64,000 nucleotides of DNA from Gammaproteobacteria bacterium (GTDB lineage Bacteria; Pseudomonadota; Gammaproteobacteria; Chromatiales; Chromatiaceae). The stretch's first letter is position 1. Every line of letters begins with the position of its first letter. Of this stretch, positions 1 through 9,241 are shown piece after piece. The DNA is taken from assembly GCA_009929855.1 (NCBI GenBank), contig RZZN01000001.1, forward strand, positions 163,733 through 227,732, given 5' to 3'. The position numbers and the translations under genes were made by a program. The notes below the pieces were generated by a model. That model saw nothing but the letters and a program-made list of their open reading frames with translations. It was not told the origin of the DNA and searched no databases.

Positions 1-1
1 T

Positions 2-232
2 CTGATCAATGGAATCGCCGATGAGCTGGCCGGGATGGAGGCGATCTCGGAGGTCTTCTCGGTGAGTGGGCAGTATGATCTGATCGCGATCGTGCGTGTT
101 CCGCGCAATGACGACCTTGCCGCATTGGTCACCGATCATCTGCTCAAGATCGACGGAATCGAGAAGACCAACACGCTTTTGGCATTCAAGGCCTACTCGC
201 GCCACGACCTGGAGGCCATGTTCGGGATCTGA
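2..232 (+). CDS. Lrp/AsnC-type ligand-binding (RAM) domain protein, 5' end missing
   Basis: The reading frame is open from base 2 and stops at 230-232, giving 76 visible residues. They match the RAM ligand-binding domain of Lrp/AsnC regulators: a beta strand reading VFSVSGQYDLIAIVRVP, then a helix, then a short turn IDGIEKTNTLLAFKAYS. No helix-turn-helix is visible, but the start lies outside the window. It could be the tail of a full regulator or one of the stand-alone RAM proteins of about 80-95 residues, which bind amino acids. It is followed by a 350-base gap before lpd, so co-transcription is uncertain. Confidence 0.75.
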   Translation: MINGIADELAGMEAISEVFSVSGQYDLIAIVRVPRNDDLAALVTDHLLKIDGIEKTNTLLAFKAYSRHDLEAMFGI

Positions 233-583
233 CCCGGATTTCGCACTTGCCCCCCGTGCGTCATCCCCTGATCCACGCGCGCGTGATCTGGATGGGATGC
301 GCGAAACCTTGACTCGCCTTGCACCGCCTGTCTCAACTGGTGTGCGCTGCCGGACACTGCGATCAGGCGATCCGCACGGCCAGCTCGCGGCTATGGTCGA
401 TCGCGATTTCAGGTTGGCGCCGCATGAGTGGCGTGTCATGCGCAATGACATCCCAGTGGCAGACTGCAAAGCGCGCGCCGTGGCGCCTACAAACCGGTGC
501 GCACTGAGTATAATGCAGGCTTGCATTGCGTCATCCACAGACCCCTTCAGCGCGCGCCACGCGCCCAACGGTAAGAGTCGATC
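233..583. other. Intergenic stretch upstream of lpd; candidate -10 box only
   Basis: No convincing gene is seen on either strand; the open frames here have arginine/cysteine-rich shadow composition. A perfect TATAAT lies at 509-514, about 70 bases before the lpd start, and would suit a sigma-70 promoter, but no good -35 element sits 16-18 bases upstream. The promoter call is weak. Confidence 0.4.
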
Positions 584-2056
584 ATGAGCGAGCACCACGG
601 ACCAAGCACCGATCTTGAAAGCCATGAGCACACGACGGGTGATCCGCGCGAGATCGTGACCGAGGTCGCGGTGCTCGGCGCTGGACCTGGCGGCTATACG
701 GCCGCCTTCCGCGCCGCTGATCTCGGTAAGAAGGTCGTGCTGATCGAGCGCTTCGAGACCCTCGGCGGGGTCTGTCTGAACGTCGGCTGCATCCCCTCGA
801 AGGCATTGCTGCACACCGCCGCCATCATCGAGGAGGCCAAGACGCTTGGCGACATGGGCGTGACCTTCGGCCCACCCACGATCGATCTGGAACGGATGCG
901 CGCCGGCAAGGACAAGGTCGTGGCCAAACTCACCGGTGGGCTTGCCGCGATGGCCAAGCAACGCAAGGTCGAGGTGGTCCAGGGGAGCGGACGCTTCGAG
1001 TCGCCCAACCGTCTGGTGGTCGATGGACGCGCTGGCCAGACACGGATCCTCTTCGATCATTGCGTGATTGCATGCGGGTCCTCCCCGCTGAGGATCCCCG
1101 GCTTCCCGCACGAGGATCCGCGGGTGATGGACTCGACCGACGCGCTCGATCTGCAGGAGGTGCCGGCGCGCCTTCTGATCGTCGGTGGCGGGATCATCGG
1201 TCTGGAGATGGCAAGCGTCTACAGCGCACTGGGCGCGTCCGTGGAGGTGGTCGAGCTACAGAGCCAATTGATGCCGGGGGCCGATCTCGACCTGGTCCGG
1301 GCGCTCGAGAAGGTGGTCAAGAAACGCTATGCCGGGATCCGGCTGGAGACCAAGGTGGCACGCATGAGCGCCACCAGCGCGGGCATCCAGGTCGTCTTCG
1401 AGGGCAAGATGCCCGGCGAGGCGCTCTACGACAAGATCCTGGTTGCGATCGGGCGCCGTCCCAATGGGGCAAGGATTCAGGCCGAGGCCGCGGGGGTGGC
1501 GGTCGATGAGCATGGGTTCATCAAGGTCGATGCCCACATGCGCACCAATGTGCCCAATATCTTCGCCATCGGCGACGTGGTCGGTGGACCCATGCTGGCC
1601 CACAAGGCCACCCATGAGGCCAAGGTCGCGGCAGAGGTCATCGCCGGTCTACCCGCCCTCTTCGACCCCCTCACCATTCCCGCGGTGGCCTATACCGATC
1701 CCGAGGTCGCCTGGATGGGCCTGACCGAGACCCAGGCGAAGGCGAGTGGCATCGCTTACGAAAAGGGCGTCTTCCCGTGGGCGGCCAGTGGTCGTGCGCT
1801 CGGTATCCACCGCGACGAGGGTCTGACCAAGCTCCTCTTCGATCCCGAGACCAAGCGCATCCTGGGTGCCGGAATCGTGGGTCCGAACGCGGGTGAGCTG
1901 ATCGGCGAGACCGTCCTGGCACTCGAGATGGGGGCCGACATGGAGGATCTGGCACTGACCATCCACCCCCACCCGACCCTGAACGAGACCATCGGTCTGG
2001 CCGCCGAGATGGCGCACGGCTCCATCACCGACTTATTGCCACCGCGCAAACGTTGA
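584..2056 (+). CDS. lpd: Dihydrolipoyl dehydrogenase (E3)
   Basis: A 490-residue FAD flavoprotein that reoxidises dihydrolipoamide with NAD+ in 2-oxoacid dehydrogenase or glycine-cleavage complexes. The N-terminal FAD motif GAGPGGYTAAFRAADLG starts near residue 33. The redox disulfide is C64/C69 in GGVCLNVGCIPSK. A second nucleotide-binding motif, GGGIIGLEMASVYSALG, lies near residue 185. The catalytic His463-Glu468 pair is in HPHPTLNE near the end. There is no lipoyl domain, so it is a free E3. The first 25 or so residues (MSEHHGPSTD...) are an unconserved extension; the ATG at 584 follows a weak AAGAG. No E1 or E2 genes are nearby, so which complex it serves cannot be told. Confidence 0.95.
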   Translation: MSEHHGPSTDLESHEHTTGDPREIVTEVAVLGAGPGGYTAAFRAADLGKKVVLIERFETLGGVCLNVGCIPSKALLHTAAIIEEAKTLGDMGVTFGPPTIDLERMRAGKDKVVAKLTGGLAAMAKQRKVEVVQGSGRFESPNRLVVDGRAGQTRILFDHCVIACGSSPLRIPGFPHEDPRVMDSTDALDLQEVPARLLIVGGGIIGLEMASVYSALGASVEVVELQSQLMPGADLDLVRALEKVVKKRYAGIRLETKVARMSATSAGIQVVFEGKMPGEALYDKILVAIGRRPNGARIQAEAAGVAVDEHGFIKVDAHMRTNVPNIFAIGDVVGGPMLAHKATHEAKVAAEVIAGLPALFDPLTIPAVAYTDPEVAWMGLTETQAKASGIAYEKGVFPWAASGRALGIHRDEGLTKLLFDPETKRILGAGIVGPNAGELIGETVLALEMGADMEDLALTIHPHPTLNETIGLAAEMAHGSITDLLPPRKR

Positions 2057-2063
2057 GGGCAAC

Positions 2064-2099
2064 CTCGGCATGCCGTCCGTCGGACATGTGCATGCCGAG
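2064..2099. terminator. Hairpin between convergent lpd and the Kunitz gene
   Basis: A perfect 9-bp stem CTCGGCATG (2064-2072)/CATGCCGAG (2091-2099) encloses a smaller GTCCG/CGGAC stem. It sits 8 bases after the lpd stop and just past the end of the convergent Kunitz gene, the right place for a bidirectional terminator. There is no T-run on either side, so intrinsic termination is inferred from structure and position only. Confidence 0.5.
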
Positions 2100-2104
2100 T
2101 CGGC

Positions 2105-2374
2105 TCAAGGCCGTGCGCCGCAAAAATCGATACACTCGCGCAGCGACCTGAACTGGCCCGAGCCCTCGCAACCACCGGTCTGGATGGGCTTGCAGCGATC
2201 GTCACGATAATCGTAGTAATAGCCGACCCGACCCGATCCGCATGAATCCAGCCGAGGTCTGTCCAGACAGGAGACTGGGAGCGTATCACGCGCGGTATCG
2301 ACGTCCACGCACCCGCTCAGGGTCATGAGAAACGCGACCGTGAGCGTCCCCAGAGACGCACCACGACCGCCCAT
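2105..2374 (-). CDS. Lipoprotein with a Kunitz/BPTI-type domain
   Basis: Predicted 89-residue lipoprotein. A hydrophobic segment (residues 9-21) ends in the lipobox LSGC with C22, so the mature protein should be membrane-anchored on the periplasmic side. Residues 36-85 have the six-cysteine Kunitz pattern: C36-x8-C45-x15-C61-x7-C69-x11-C81-x3-C85. In BPTI the spacings are 8, 15, 7, 12 and 3. The aromatic run GYYYDY, the GGC before the fourth spacing and the Phe of GQFRS are also conserved. The residue after C45, which is the inhibitory P1 position in BPTI, is Gly rather than Lys/Arg, so trypsin inhibition is not assured. The start is the ATG at 2374, because it begins a proper signal peptide. 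It lies 80 bases downstream of rubrerythrin on the same strand and may share its transcript. Confidence 0.75.
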   Translation of the reverse strand: MGGRGASLGTLTVAFLMTLSGCVDVDTARDTLPVSCLDRPRLDSCGSGRVGYYYDYRDDRCKPIQTGGCEGSGQFRSLRECIDFCGARP

Positions 2375-2454
2375 GTGATTCAAGCCACTCACAACGCCCG
2401 ACCCCATGGGAAAGGGACGCGATGCGCCCCACGGCCAATCGACACGAGCGCGAA

Positions 2455-2874
2455 TCAGGCGTCGAGGTTGTCGAGCGCCTTCTGGAACCGATTGGCATGC
2501 GAGCGCTCGGCCTTCGCTAGGGTCTCGAACCAATCCGCGACCTCATCGAAACCTTCCTCGCGGGCGATCTTGGCCATCCCCGGATACATGTCGGTGTATT
2601 CGTGGGTCTCCCCCGCGATGGCGGCACGCAGATTGTCGTCGGTCGGCCCGATCGGCATCCCAGTCGCAGGATCACCGACCGTCTCGAGATATTCCAAATG
2701 ACCGTGAGCATGGCCGGTTTCACCCTCGGCCGTCGAGCGGAACACGGCAGCGACGTCGTTGTAGCCCTCGACATCGGCCTTGGCGGCGAAGTAGAGATAG
2801 CGACGATTCGCTTGCGACTCCCCCGCAAAGGCATCTTTCAGACACTGCTCGGTCTTACTGCCCTTGAGCTCCAT
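2455..2874 (-). CDS. rbr: Rubrerythrin (diiron domain only)
   Basis: A 139-residue ferritin-like four-helix protein that reduces hydrogen peroxide in anaerobes and microaerophiles. Metal-ligand motifs are visible: GESQANRRY (E19), AEGETGHAH (E50 or E52), AGETHEYTDMY (E89 and E92) and AERSHANRF (E123 and H126). The usual C-terminal rubredoxin domain with its Cys4 site is absent, so an external electron donor is needed. The ATG at 2874 is preceded by AGAGGTGA at a good distance, which decides the start against an upstream in-frame codon. Candidate promoter elements lie at 2962-2992. The Kunitz lipoprotein gene follows on the same strand. Confidence 0.92.
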   Translation of the reverse strand: MELKGSKTEQCLKDAFAGESQANRRYLYFAAKADVEGYNDVAAVFRSTAEGETGHAHGHLEYLETVGDPATGMPIGPTDDNLRAAIAGETHEYTDMYPGMAKIAREEGFDEVADWFETLAKAERSHANRFQKALDNLDA

Positions 2875-2961
2875 ATGGATCACCTCTTGATGGATCAGGA
2901 AATACTGTGGCGAAGCCGCCGAATGCACGCATCGACAGCCATCGGCCGTTCAAGACATCTG

Positions 2962-2992
2962 TACATACCAATCAGCTCCGACTCCATGTCAA
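2962..2992 (-). promoter_or_regulatory. Candidate sigma-70 promoter for rubrerythrin
   Basis: On the minus strand there is a perfect TTGACA (2987-2992) and a TATGTA (2962-2967) separated by 19 bases. This is slightly longer than ideal. It lies about 90 bases upstream of the rubrerythrin ATG, in a locally AT-richer patch. Confidence 0.4.
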
Positions 2993-3029
2993 ATGGGGCG
3001 AGCCCCACTAGGGGACAAGGCGCGCGCGG

Positions 3030-3323
3030 CTACAGGATCATGAAACGCTCATGATGCCGATAGCTCAGCGGCTCGCAGACGATCCCGCTCACACTTGCAC
3101 CGACCGGCCCGGTGCGCAGCCAGGTGCGGAGCTGGATGACCGCTTCATCCGTCCCGCACGCGAGGACCTCGACGCGCCCGTCCGCAAGATTTCGAGCATG
3201 TCCCGTGACCCCCAGACGCATCGCCTGCTCACGGGCCGATGCGCGAAAGAACACGCCTTGCACCTTGCCACCAATCAGGCAGCGATAGCACACGAGCGCC
3301 GCGCCACTTTGCTCATCCAGCAT
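3030..3323 (-). CDS. acyP: Acylphosphatase
   Basis: A 97-residue small cytosolic enzyme that hydrolyses carboxyl-phosphate bonds such as acetyl phosphate. The signature GGKVQGVFFR (catalytic Arg27) and GHARNLADGRVEV (catalytic Asn45) are both present, with the usual alpha/beta length. The family more often has Gly-Trp-Val before the Asn motif; here it reads GHA. It sits between rubrerythrin and a periplasmic thioredoxin on the same strand, with no obvious pathway link. Confidence 0.93.
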   Translation of the reverse strand: MLDEQSGAALVCYRCLIGGKVQGVFFRASAREQAMRLGVTGHARNLADGRVEVLACGTDEAVIQLRTWLRTGPVGASVSGIVCEPLSYRHHERFMIL

Positions 3324-3380
3324 CGCGCATCATCCCAATGACAACAGACTGCTTACAACAGGGGCCAGCGATTGCGGCGA

Positions 3381-3932
3381 CTACTCGGCCTGACGCTCGC
3401 GCTTGTAGGACTGGAAGGTCGTGTCCCGATAACGTTCTTGCACCACATACTCACCGAGCCACATGAACTCGGTCGCGTCGCCGGTCGCCCCGGTATAGCG
3501 CGCCACCAGCTCGCCGCTCAGATCGAAGAAGGCGAAGACCGGGGTCGCCCTGACCCGATAGGACTTGAGCGCGAGATCCTTTTGCGACATGGCATTGCCC
3601 GCAAAATCATGCACCTCCACATCACCCTCGATATCCACTGGAAAGATCAGGAAATGGGTCTTGAAGAAATCCTGGATTTCCGGTTGATTGAGCACCCTGG
3701 TCTTCATGCGATGACAGAAGGGGCAGTCATCCATCTCGAACATCAGCAGAACCCCTTGCTTGCCCTCCTCGCGAGCGCGCTCGAGCTCCTCGGCGAAGTC
3801 ACCGAATGTGGTATCGAAGAAATGTTGCTCCGGATCGCGCGGAGCGGCCCCGACCGTGCTCACCATCAGCATGAGTAGAATGATCGCGAGCCGAGACAGC
3901 ACCGAGCCATGAAGCCAATGTCGTCGTTTCAT
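3381..3932 (-). CDS. Periplasmic thioredoxin-fold protein (SoxW-like)
   Basis: A 183-residue protein with an N-terminal signal sequence: basic MKRRHW, a hydrophobic core near residues 13-28, and a likely cut after VGAA. The thioredoxin active site is C70-Pro-Phe-C73 in MDDCPFCHRM, and a cis-Pro loop RATPVFAFFD follows. The pattern fits the SoxW/DsbE-like thioredoxins that supply reductant to periplasmic sulfur-oxidation or cytochrome proteins. The SoxW link is family inference; no sox genes are nearby. The ATG at 3932 begins the signal peptide, so longer upstream frames are rejected. Confidence 0.75.
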   Translation of the reverse strand: MKRRHWLHGSVLSRLAIILLMLMVSTVGAAPRDPEQHFFDTTFGDFAEELERAREEGKQGVLLMFEMDDCPFCHRMKTRVLNQPEIQDFFKTHFLIFPVDIEGDVEVHDFAGNAMSQKDLALKSYRVRATPVFAFFDLSGELVARYTGATGDATEFMWLGEYVVQERYRDTTFQSYKRERQAE

Positions 3933-5157
<1,225 letters not shown>

Positions 5158-5244
5158 TCCGGGTCGTGCGCGCCAGCACCGGGCTTCAGCACAGCCTGTC
5201 GGTCGAGCCGCCGTGCCAGATCTGACGCGGACATGCCACCTTAG

Positions 5245-5946
5245 ATGGACCGACCCGACCAACTCCTACTCCCGATCGAGTTGGTGCGCGAGCCCACGCT
5301 CGCGACCTATCGGCCCGGTCCCAACGCGGAGGCCTGCGCGGCGGTCGCGGCGCTCGCGCAGGGAACCGGCGAGTCATTCCTGTATCTCTTCGGCGCGGCC
5401 ACAACCGGCAAGACCCATCTGCTGCACGCGGCCTGTCATGCTGTGATCGCACGGGGGCGCCGCGCGCAGCTGCTGCCGCTCGCCCAAGCCGGACTCACGC
5501 CCGCCATCCTCGATGCGCTGGAGCAGCGCGATCTGCTGGCCATCGATGACCTGCACTGCATCGCCGGCAACCGAGATTGGGAGCTGGGCCTGTTCAATCT
5601 GTTCAACCGGGCGCGCGCGCGTGACTGCGCGCTCTTGATCGCGGCCAACGCGGGGCCGGATGAGCTGGGGATCGAGCTCGCGGATCTACGCTCACGCCTG
5701 CACTGGGGCCCTCGCTACTGTCTGCTGCCGCTTGGCGATGCGGACTGCGAAGCGCTCCTGACCGAGGTCGCGGCCGGATTGGGCATGCGTCTCGGACCCG
5801 AAACGGCGCGCTACATCATGAACCACCACGCGCGCGACCCGGCCTCGCTCGTCACACTCATCCAAGCGGTCGACCGTCTCAGCCTGCGCGAGCAGCGACC
5901 GCCCAGCATCCCACTCGTCCGGCGGATCATCCACGGCGAGGTCTGA
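5245..5946 (+). CDS. hda: DnaA-related regulatory inactivator Hda
   Basis: A 233-residue AAA+ protein related to DnaA domain III. In the family it acts with the sliding clamp to trigger ATP hydrolysis by DnaA and so limits re-initiation. The start DQLLLPIEL resembles the clamp-binding N terminus. The P-loop is GAATTGKTHLLHA (weaker than a standard Walker A, normal for Hda), Walker B is LLAIDDLHCIAG, and the sensor region LRSRLHWGPRYCL and a C-terminal lid follow. There is no DNA-binding domain IV, which separates it from DnaA. The phosphatidyltransferase gene and purM nearby are a common gammaproteobacterial neighbourhood for hda. Confidence 0.92.
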   Translation: MDRPDQLLLPIELVREPTLATYRPGPNAEACAAVAALAQGTGESFLYLFGAATTGKTHLLHAACHAVIARGRRAQLLPLAQAGLTPAILDALEQRDLLAIDDLHCIAGNRDWELGLFNLFNRARARDCALLIAANAGPDELGIELADLRSRLHWGPRYCLLPLGDADCEALLTEVAAGLGMRLGPETARYIMNHHARDPASLVTLIQAVDRLSLREQRPPSIPLVRRIIHGEV

Positions 5947-5966
5947 AGCAGGGCCGGGATCGGGGA

Positions 5967-6572
5967 TCAGTGTCTCCAGCCGCGCACCCGTGCCTTGCGC
6001 CCCCAGATCCAGACATACTCGCTGCCGCTGACGACGACCGTCAGCAGACAGACCCAGACCATGGATGCAATCAGCCCGGACGGCAGCGAGATCGGCCCGG
6101 CGTTCATGATCACCATCACCACCAAGAGGATCTGCACCAGGGTGTTGAGCTTGCTGACCAGGATCGGCGAGGCCTCGACCGTCTCGATGCCGAAGTTGTA
6201 GATGAGTGCACCACTGACGATCACCAGATCGCGCAGGAGCACGGCGAGGACCAGCCATGGCGGAATCAGGCCCTGCCAACCGAGCACCAGGAAACAGCTC
6301 AACAACAGGGCCTTGTCGGCGGCTGGATCAAGGATCCCGCCCAAGCGCGAGCGCCAGCCGTAATGCTTGGCCAGAAAGCCGTCCAGGGCGTCCGAGGCGC
6401 CCGCCACGGCAAAGAGGACCATCGCCCAGCCGTACTCGCCGACGATCAGGAGCATGACGATCGGAATCACGGCCAGGATCCGCAGGACGCTGATCGTATT
6501 GGGTATGTCCTTGGGCTTCACCTTGGTGTTCACCCCCGCGTGGTTGACGCCGGTCAGCCTCCGGCGGGCCAA
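5967..6572 (-). CDS. CDP-alcohol phosphatidyltransferase (PgsA-like)
   Basis: Up to 201 residues, an integral membrane protein with about five or six hydrophobic segments. The family signature is present as SDALDGFLAKHYGWRSRLG followed by GILDPAADK, giving the Asp residues that bind Mg-CDP-diacylglycerol. Lys replaces the usual Arg after Ala. It probably makes phosphatidylglycerol phosphate or a related phospholipid. The start is uncertain: the longest frame begins with TTG at 6572, and GTG codons at 6533 and 6521 would begin closer to the conserved KPKDIPNTIS. It is convergent with hda. Confidence 0.85.
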   Translation of the reverse strand: MARRRLTGVNHAGVNTKVKPKDIPNTISVLRILAVIPIVMLLIVGEYGWAMVLFAVAGASDALDGFLAKHYGWRSRLGGILDPAADKALLLSCFLVLGWQGLIPPWLVLAVLLRDLVIVSGALIYNFGIETVEASPILVSKLNTLVQILLVVMVIMNAGPISLPSGLIASMVWVCLLTVVVSGSEYVWIWGRKARVRGWRH

Positions 6573-6801
6573 GTCCTAGTGTAGCCTGTTCAGTCGCGTG
6601 GCACGAATGAGGCGCGCGACCGCGCGTGGGGCATGACCTCCACCCTGCGAGGATACCTGACTGCCGGGCGATCGCGCAGGCGGGTCTTCCAGCAGGGAGT
6701 GCCCCAGCCGCAACGCGGCGCCAGGGCCGATCGTGACGGACACTATGCGCCCCGCCACGGGCCGCATGCCCCAGAAAAACCGAAAACCGATGCGCGACGG
6801 G

Positions 6802-6807
6802 TATAAT
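6802..6807 (+). promoter_or_regulatory. -10 box of the purMN promoter
   Basis: A perfect TATAAT lies 31 bases before the purM GTG start. An in-frame ATG at 6806 overlaps this box and so cannot be the translation start if the promoter is used. No strong -35 is seen at the expected distance. Confidence 0.5.
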
Positions 6808-6838
6808 GATAGCCATCCACTTTCGACGGAGCCTCAGC

Positions 6839-7912
6839 GTGACATCGGCACCCGATCCACTCGTCTCACCCTCGCTCAGCTATCGTGATGCCGGCGTCGA
6901 CATCGATGCCGGTGCCGCGCTGGTGGAGCGGATCAAGCCGCTCGCGGCGGCGACGGCCCGCCGCGGCGTGGTCACTGGTCTCGGCGGCTTTGGCGCACTC
7001 TTCGAGCTGCCGCTCGCCGAGTACCGCCAGCCCATCCTGGTCTCAGGTACCGATGGGGTCGGCACCAAGCTCAAGCTGGCCATCGAGCTGGGCCAGCATG
7101 ACACCATCGGGATCGATCTGGTGGCCATGTGCGCCAACGACATCCTGGTCAGTGGCGCCGAGCCGCTCTTCTTTCTCGACTACTATGCCACCGGACGGCT
7201 CGATCTGGAGGTCGCCACGGCGGTCATCCGCGGCATTGCGCGCGGCTGCGAGCTGGCCGGCTGCGCACTGACTGGCGGTGAGACGGCCGAGATGCCGGGC
7301 ATCTATGTCGCTGGAGACTACGACCTGGCCGGCTTCTGCGTCGGTATCGCCGAGAAGGACGCGCTCATCCTGCCGCAGCGGGTCCAGCCCGGTGATGTCC
7401 TGCTCGGACTCGCCTCATCCGGCCCGCATTCAAACGGCTATTCGCTGATCCGCAAGGTGATCGAGCTGAGCGGCGCCGATCCCGCCGCGACAGTCGATGG
7501 CGCGACACTCGGCGAGCGACTGCTCGCCCCGACCCGCATCTATGTGCGTTCGGTCTTGCCCCTGACACGTGCGCTGCACCTCCATGGCCTGGCCCATATC
7601 ACCGGTGGCGGCATCACCGAGAACCTGCCACGGGTGCTCCCCGACGGCACCCGCGCGGTCATCGATCTAGGCAGCTGGATCCGACCGCCGGTCTTCGATT
7701 GGATCCAACGTCAGGGCGGCATCGCCGACGCCGAGATGCTGCGCACCTTCAACTGCGGGGTGGGGATGATCCTGGTGGTGGCCGCGGCCGACCGCGACAC
7801 GGCGCTGCGTCACCTGAACGCGGCGGGCGAGCAGGCCTGGGTGATGGGCGCGATCGAGGCCAGCGACGCGGCGCCATCGGTGCGTTACAGTGGCGAGGTC
7901 AGACATGCCTGA
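6839..7912 (+). CDS. purM: Phosphoribosylformylglycinamidine cyclo-ligase
   Basis: 357 residues. It closes the imidazole ring to make AIR in purine synthesis, using ATP. Conserved stretches include [65 protein letters not shown] and [13 protein letters not shown], in normal family order. The GTG at 6839 is the start because GGAG lies 7 bases upstream and a -10 box covers the more distal ATG. Its stop overlaps purN by 8 bases, so the two are translationally coupled. Confidence 0.96.
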   Translation: MTSAPDPLVSPSLSYRDAGVDIDAGAALVERIKPLAAATARRGVVTGLGGFGALFELPLAEYRQPILVSGTDGVGTKLKLAIELGQHDTIGIDLVAMCANDILVSGAEPLFFLDYYATGRLDLEVATAVIRGIARGCELAGCALTGGETAEMPGIYVAGDYDLAGFCVGIAEKDALILPQRVQPGDVLLGLASSGPHSNGYSLIRKVIELSGADPAATVDGATLGERLLAPTRIYVRSVLPLTRALHLHGLAHITGGGITENLPRVLPDGTRAVIDLGSWIRPPVFDWIQRQGGIADAEMLRTFNCGVGMILVVAAADRDTALRHLNAAGEQAWVMGAIEASDAAPSVRYSGEVRHA

Positions 7913-8567
7913 GACCAGCCCAGCCGACCAACGGCTGCGCGTCGTGGTCCTGATCTCGGGCAGCGGCAGCAACCTCCAGGCCTTGATCGACCGCTCGCTC
8001 GATGGATTCCCCTACCAGATCGTCGCCGTCATCAGCAATGAGGCCAATGCGTTCGGGTTGGAGCGGGCGCGCCGCCATGGCATCGAGGCCGCGCTGCTCG
8101 ATCATCGAGCCTATCCAGACCGTGAGACCTACGAGGCCGATCTGCGCGCGCTGATCGATCGCCAGCGGCCCGGTCTGGTGGCCCTGGCCGGTTTCATGCG
8201 CATCCTCACACCGGCCTTCGTCGCACACTATGCCGGGCGGATGCTCAACATCCACCCCTCGCTGCTGCCCAAGTTCCGTGGGCTGCACACCCATCAACGA
8301 GCGCTCGCCGCGGGGGAGCACGAGCATGGGGCAAGTGTGCATTTCGTCACCGCCGAGCTCGACGGCGGCCCCGTGATCATCCAGGCCCGTCTACCGATCC
8401 AACCGGGCGAGGATGCCTCGACGCTGGCCGCGCGCGTCCTCGAACACGAGCATCGCATCTATCCGGAGGCGGTGCGCTGGCTCGCGGAGGGTCGACTGCG
8501 CCTGGACGAGGACGGCCGAGCCTGGCTCGACGGTGCGCTGCTGGCCGAGCCCCGTCTGCTGGCATGA
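7905..8567 (+). CDS. purN: Phosphoribosylglycinamide formyltransferase (GART)
   Basis: 220 residues. It transfers a formyl group from 10-formyltetrahydrofolate to GAR. The substrate loop is [12 protein letters not shown]. The catalytic Asn-His pair is in [11 protein letters not shown] and the catalytic Asp is in AELDGGPVI. The start at 7905 has GAGG 6 bases upstream and overlaps the end of purM (ATGCCTGA), typical of this operon. A terminator-like stem follows at 8568-8596. Confidence 0.96.
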   Translation: MPETSPADQRLRVVVLISGSGSNLQALIDRSLDGFPYQIVAVISNEANAFGLERARRHGIEAALLDHRAYPDRETYEADLRALIDRQRPGLVALAGFMRILTPAFVAHYAGRMLNIHPSLLPKFRGLHTHQRALAAGEHEHGASVHFVTAELDGGPVIIQARLPIQPGEDASTLAARVLEHEHRIYPEAVRWLAEGRLRLDEDGRAWLDGALLAEPRLLA

Positions 8568-8596
8568 GGCGGCGCGCGCTGCAGGTCCGCGCCGCC
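8568..8596. terminator. Hairpin between purN and the outer-membrane protein gene
   Basis: A 9-bp perfect stem GGCGGCGCG/CGCGCCGCC with an 11-base loop sits directly after the purN stop and before the convergent gene's stop at 8603. It is probably bidirectional. No T-tract follows. Confidence 0.5.
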
Positions 8597-8602
8597 GACC
8601 GC

Positions 8603-9220
8603 TCAGAAGCTCACCCTGAAACCGGCATAGAGAATGTGACTGGCATAGTCGATCTCCACCCCACCGAGCGAGGGATGCTCGGTGCCGAAATAGCGGTATT
8701 TGAGATCGACCGCGACCTGATTGCTGACCGCATAGGCGACGCCAGCGCCAATCTGGTACGCGAACACCGTGCCCTCGTCGCTGCCGCCGGGTAATCCGGC
8801 CCCAGGTCGAGCGACCACGTCGGCCTCGACTCGGGCGACCCCGAGGCCCGCGGACACATAAGGCGTCAGCGGCGTGTGATTCCTGAAGTCGTAATAGCCG
8901 TTCGCCAAGAGTGCCAGACTCGAGACATCACCATTGAGGTTGGTGCTCAATCCCCGCCAGCTCACCGTGTCGAGATCATTCTTCTGATAGGCCAGCTCAC
9001 CCTCGATGCGAAGGTTGTTGGGAAAGGCATGGCCGATGACGGCACCGACAGCCAGACCGGAATCGGCCGAGGTCTCGAGTGTGATGCCAGCGGTCTTCCA
9101 GTCCGAGTCGACCGGCATCGCCAAACCCAGTTGGGCACCGACATAGAGCCCCTGCGCGCCCGCCAGTGATGGAGCGGTCAGTCCGAGCGTGCACGCCAGT
9201 GACAAGATGGCTTTCTGCAT
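8603..9220 (-). CDS. Outer-membrane beta-barrel protein (OmpA-like/Opa-type porin fold)
   Basis: 205 residues. The signal peptide MQKAILSLACTLGLTAPSLAGA is followed by alternating-hydrophobicity strands typical of an eight-strand barrel. Examples are LYVGAQLGLAMP, SLALLANGYYDF, PYVSAGLGVARVEA, VFAYQIGAGVAYAV and VAVDLKYRYFG. It ends in ILYAGFRVSF, a C-terminal aromatic as needed for BAM insertion. The ATG at 9220 is preferred over the GTG at 9229, because AGGTGA is spaced for it. The ligand is unknown. It lies 21 bases downstream of the cobalamin genes on the same strand, so read-through is possible. Confidence 0.85.
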   Translation of the reverse strand: MQKAILSLACTLGLTAPSLAGAQGLYVGAQLGLAMPVDSDWKTAGITLETSADSGLAVGAVIGHAFPNNLRIEGELAYQKNDLDTVSWRGLSTNLNGDVSSLALLANGYYDFRNHTPLTPYVSAGLGVARVEADVVARPGAGLPGGSDEGTVFAYQIGAGVAYAVSNQVAVDLKYRYFGTEHPSLGGVEIDYASHILYAGFRVSF

Positions 9221-9241
9221 GATGGTCACCTGTTCTCAGGG

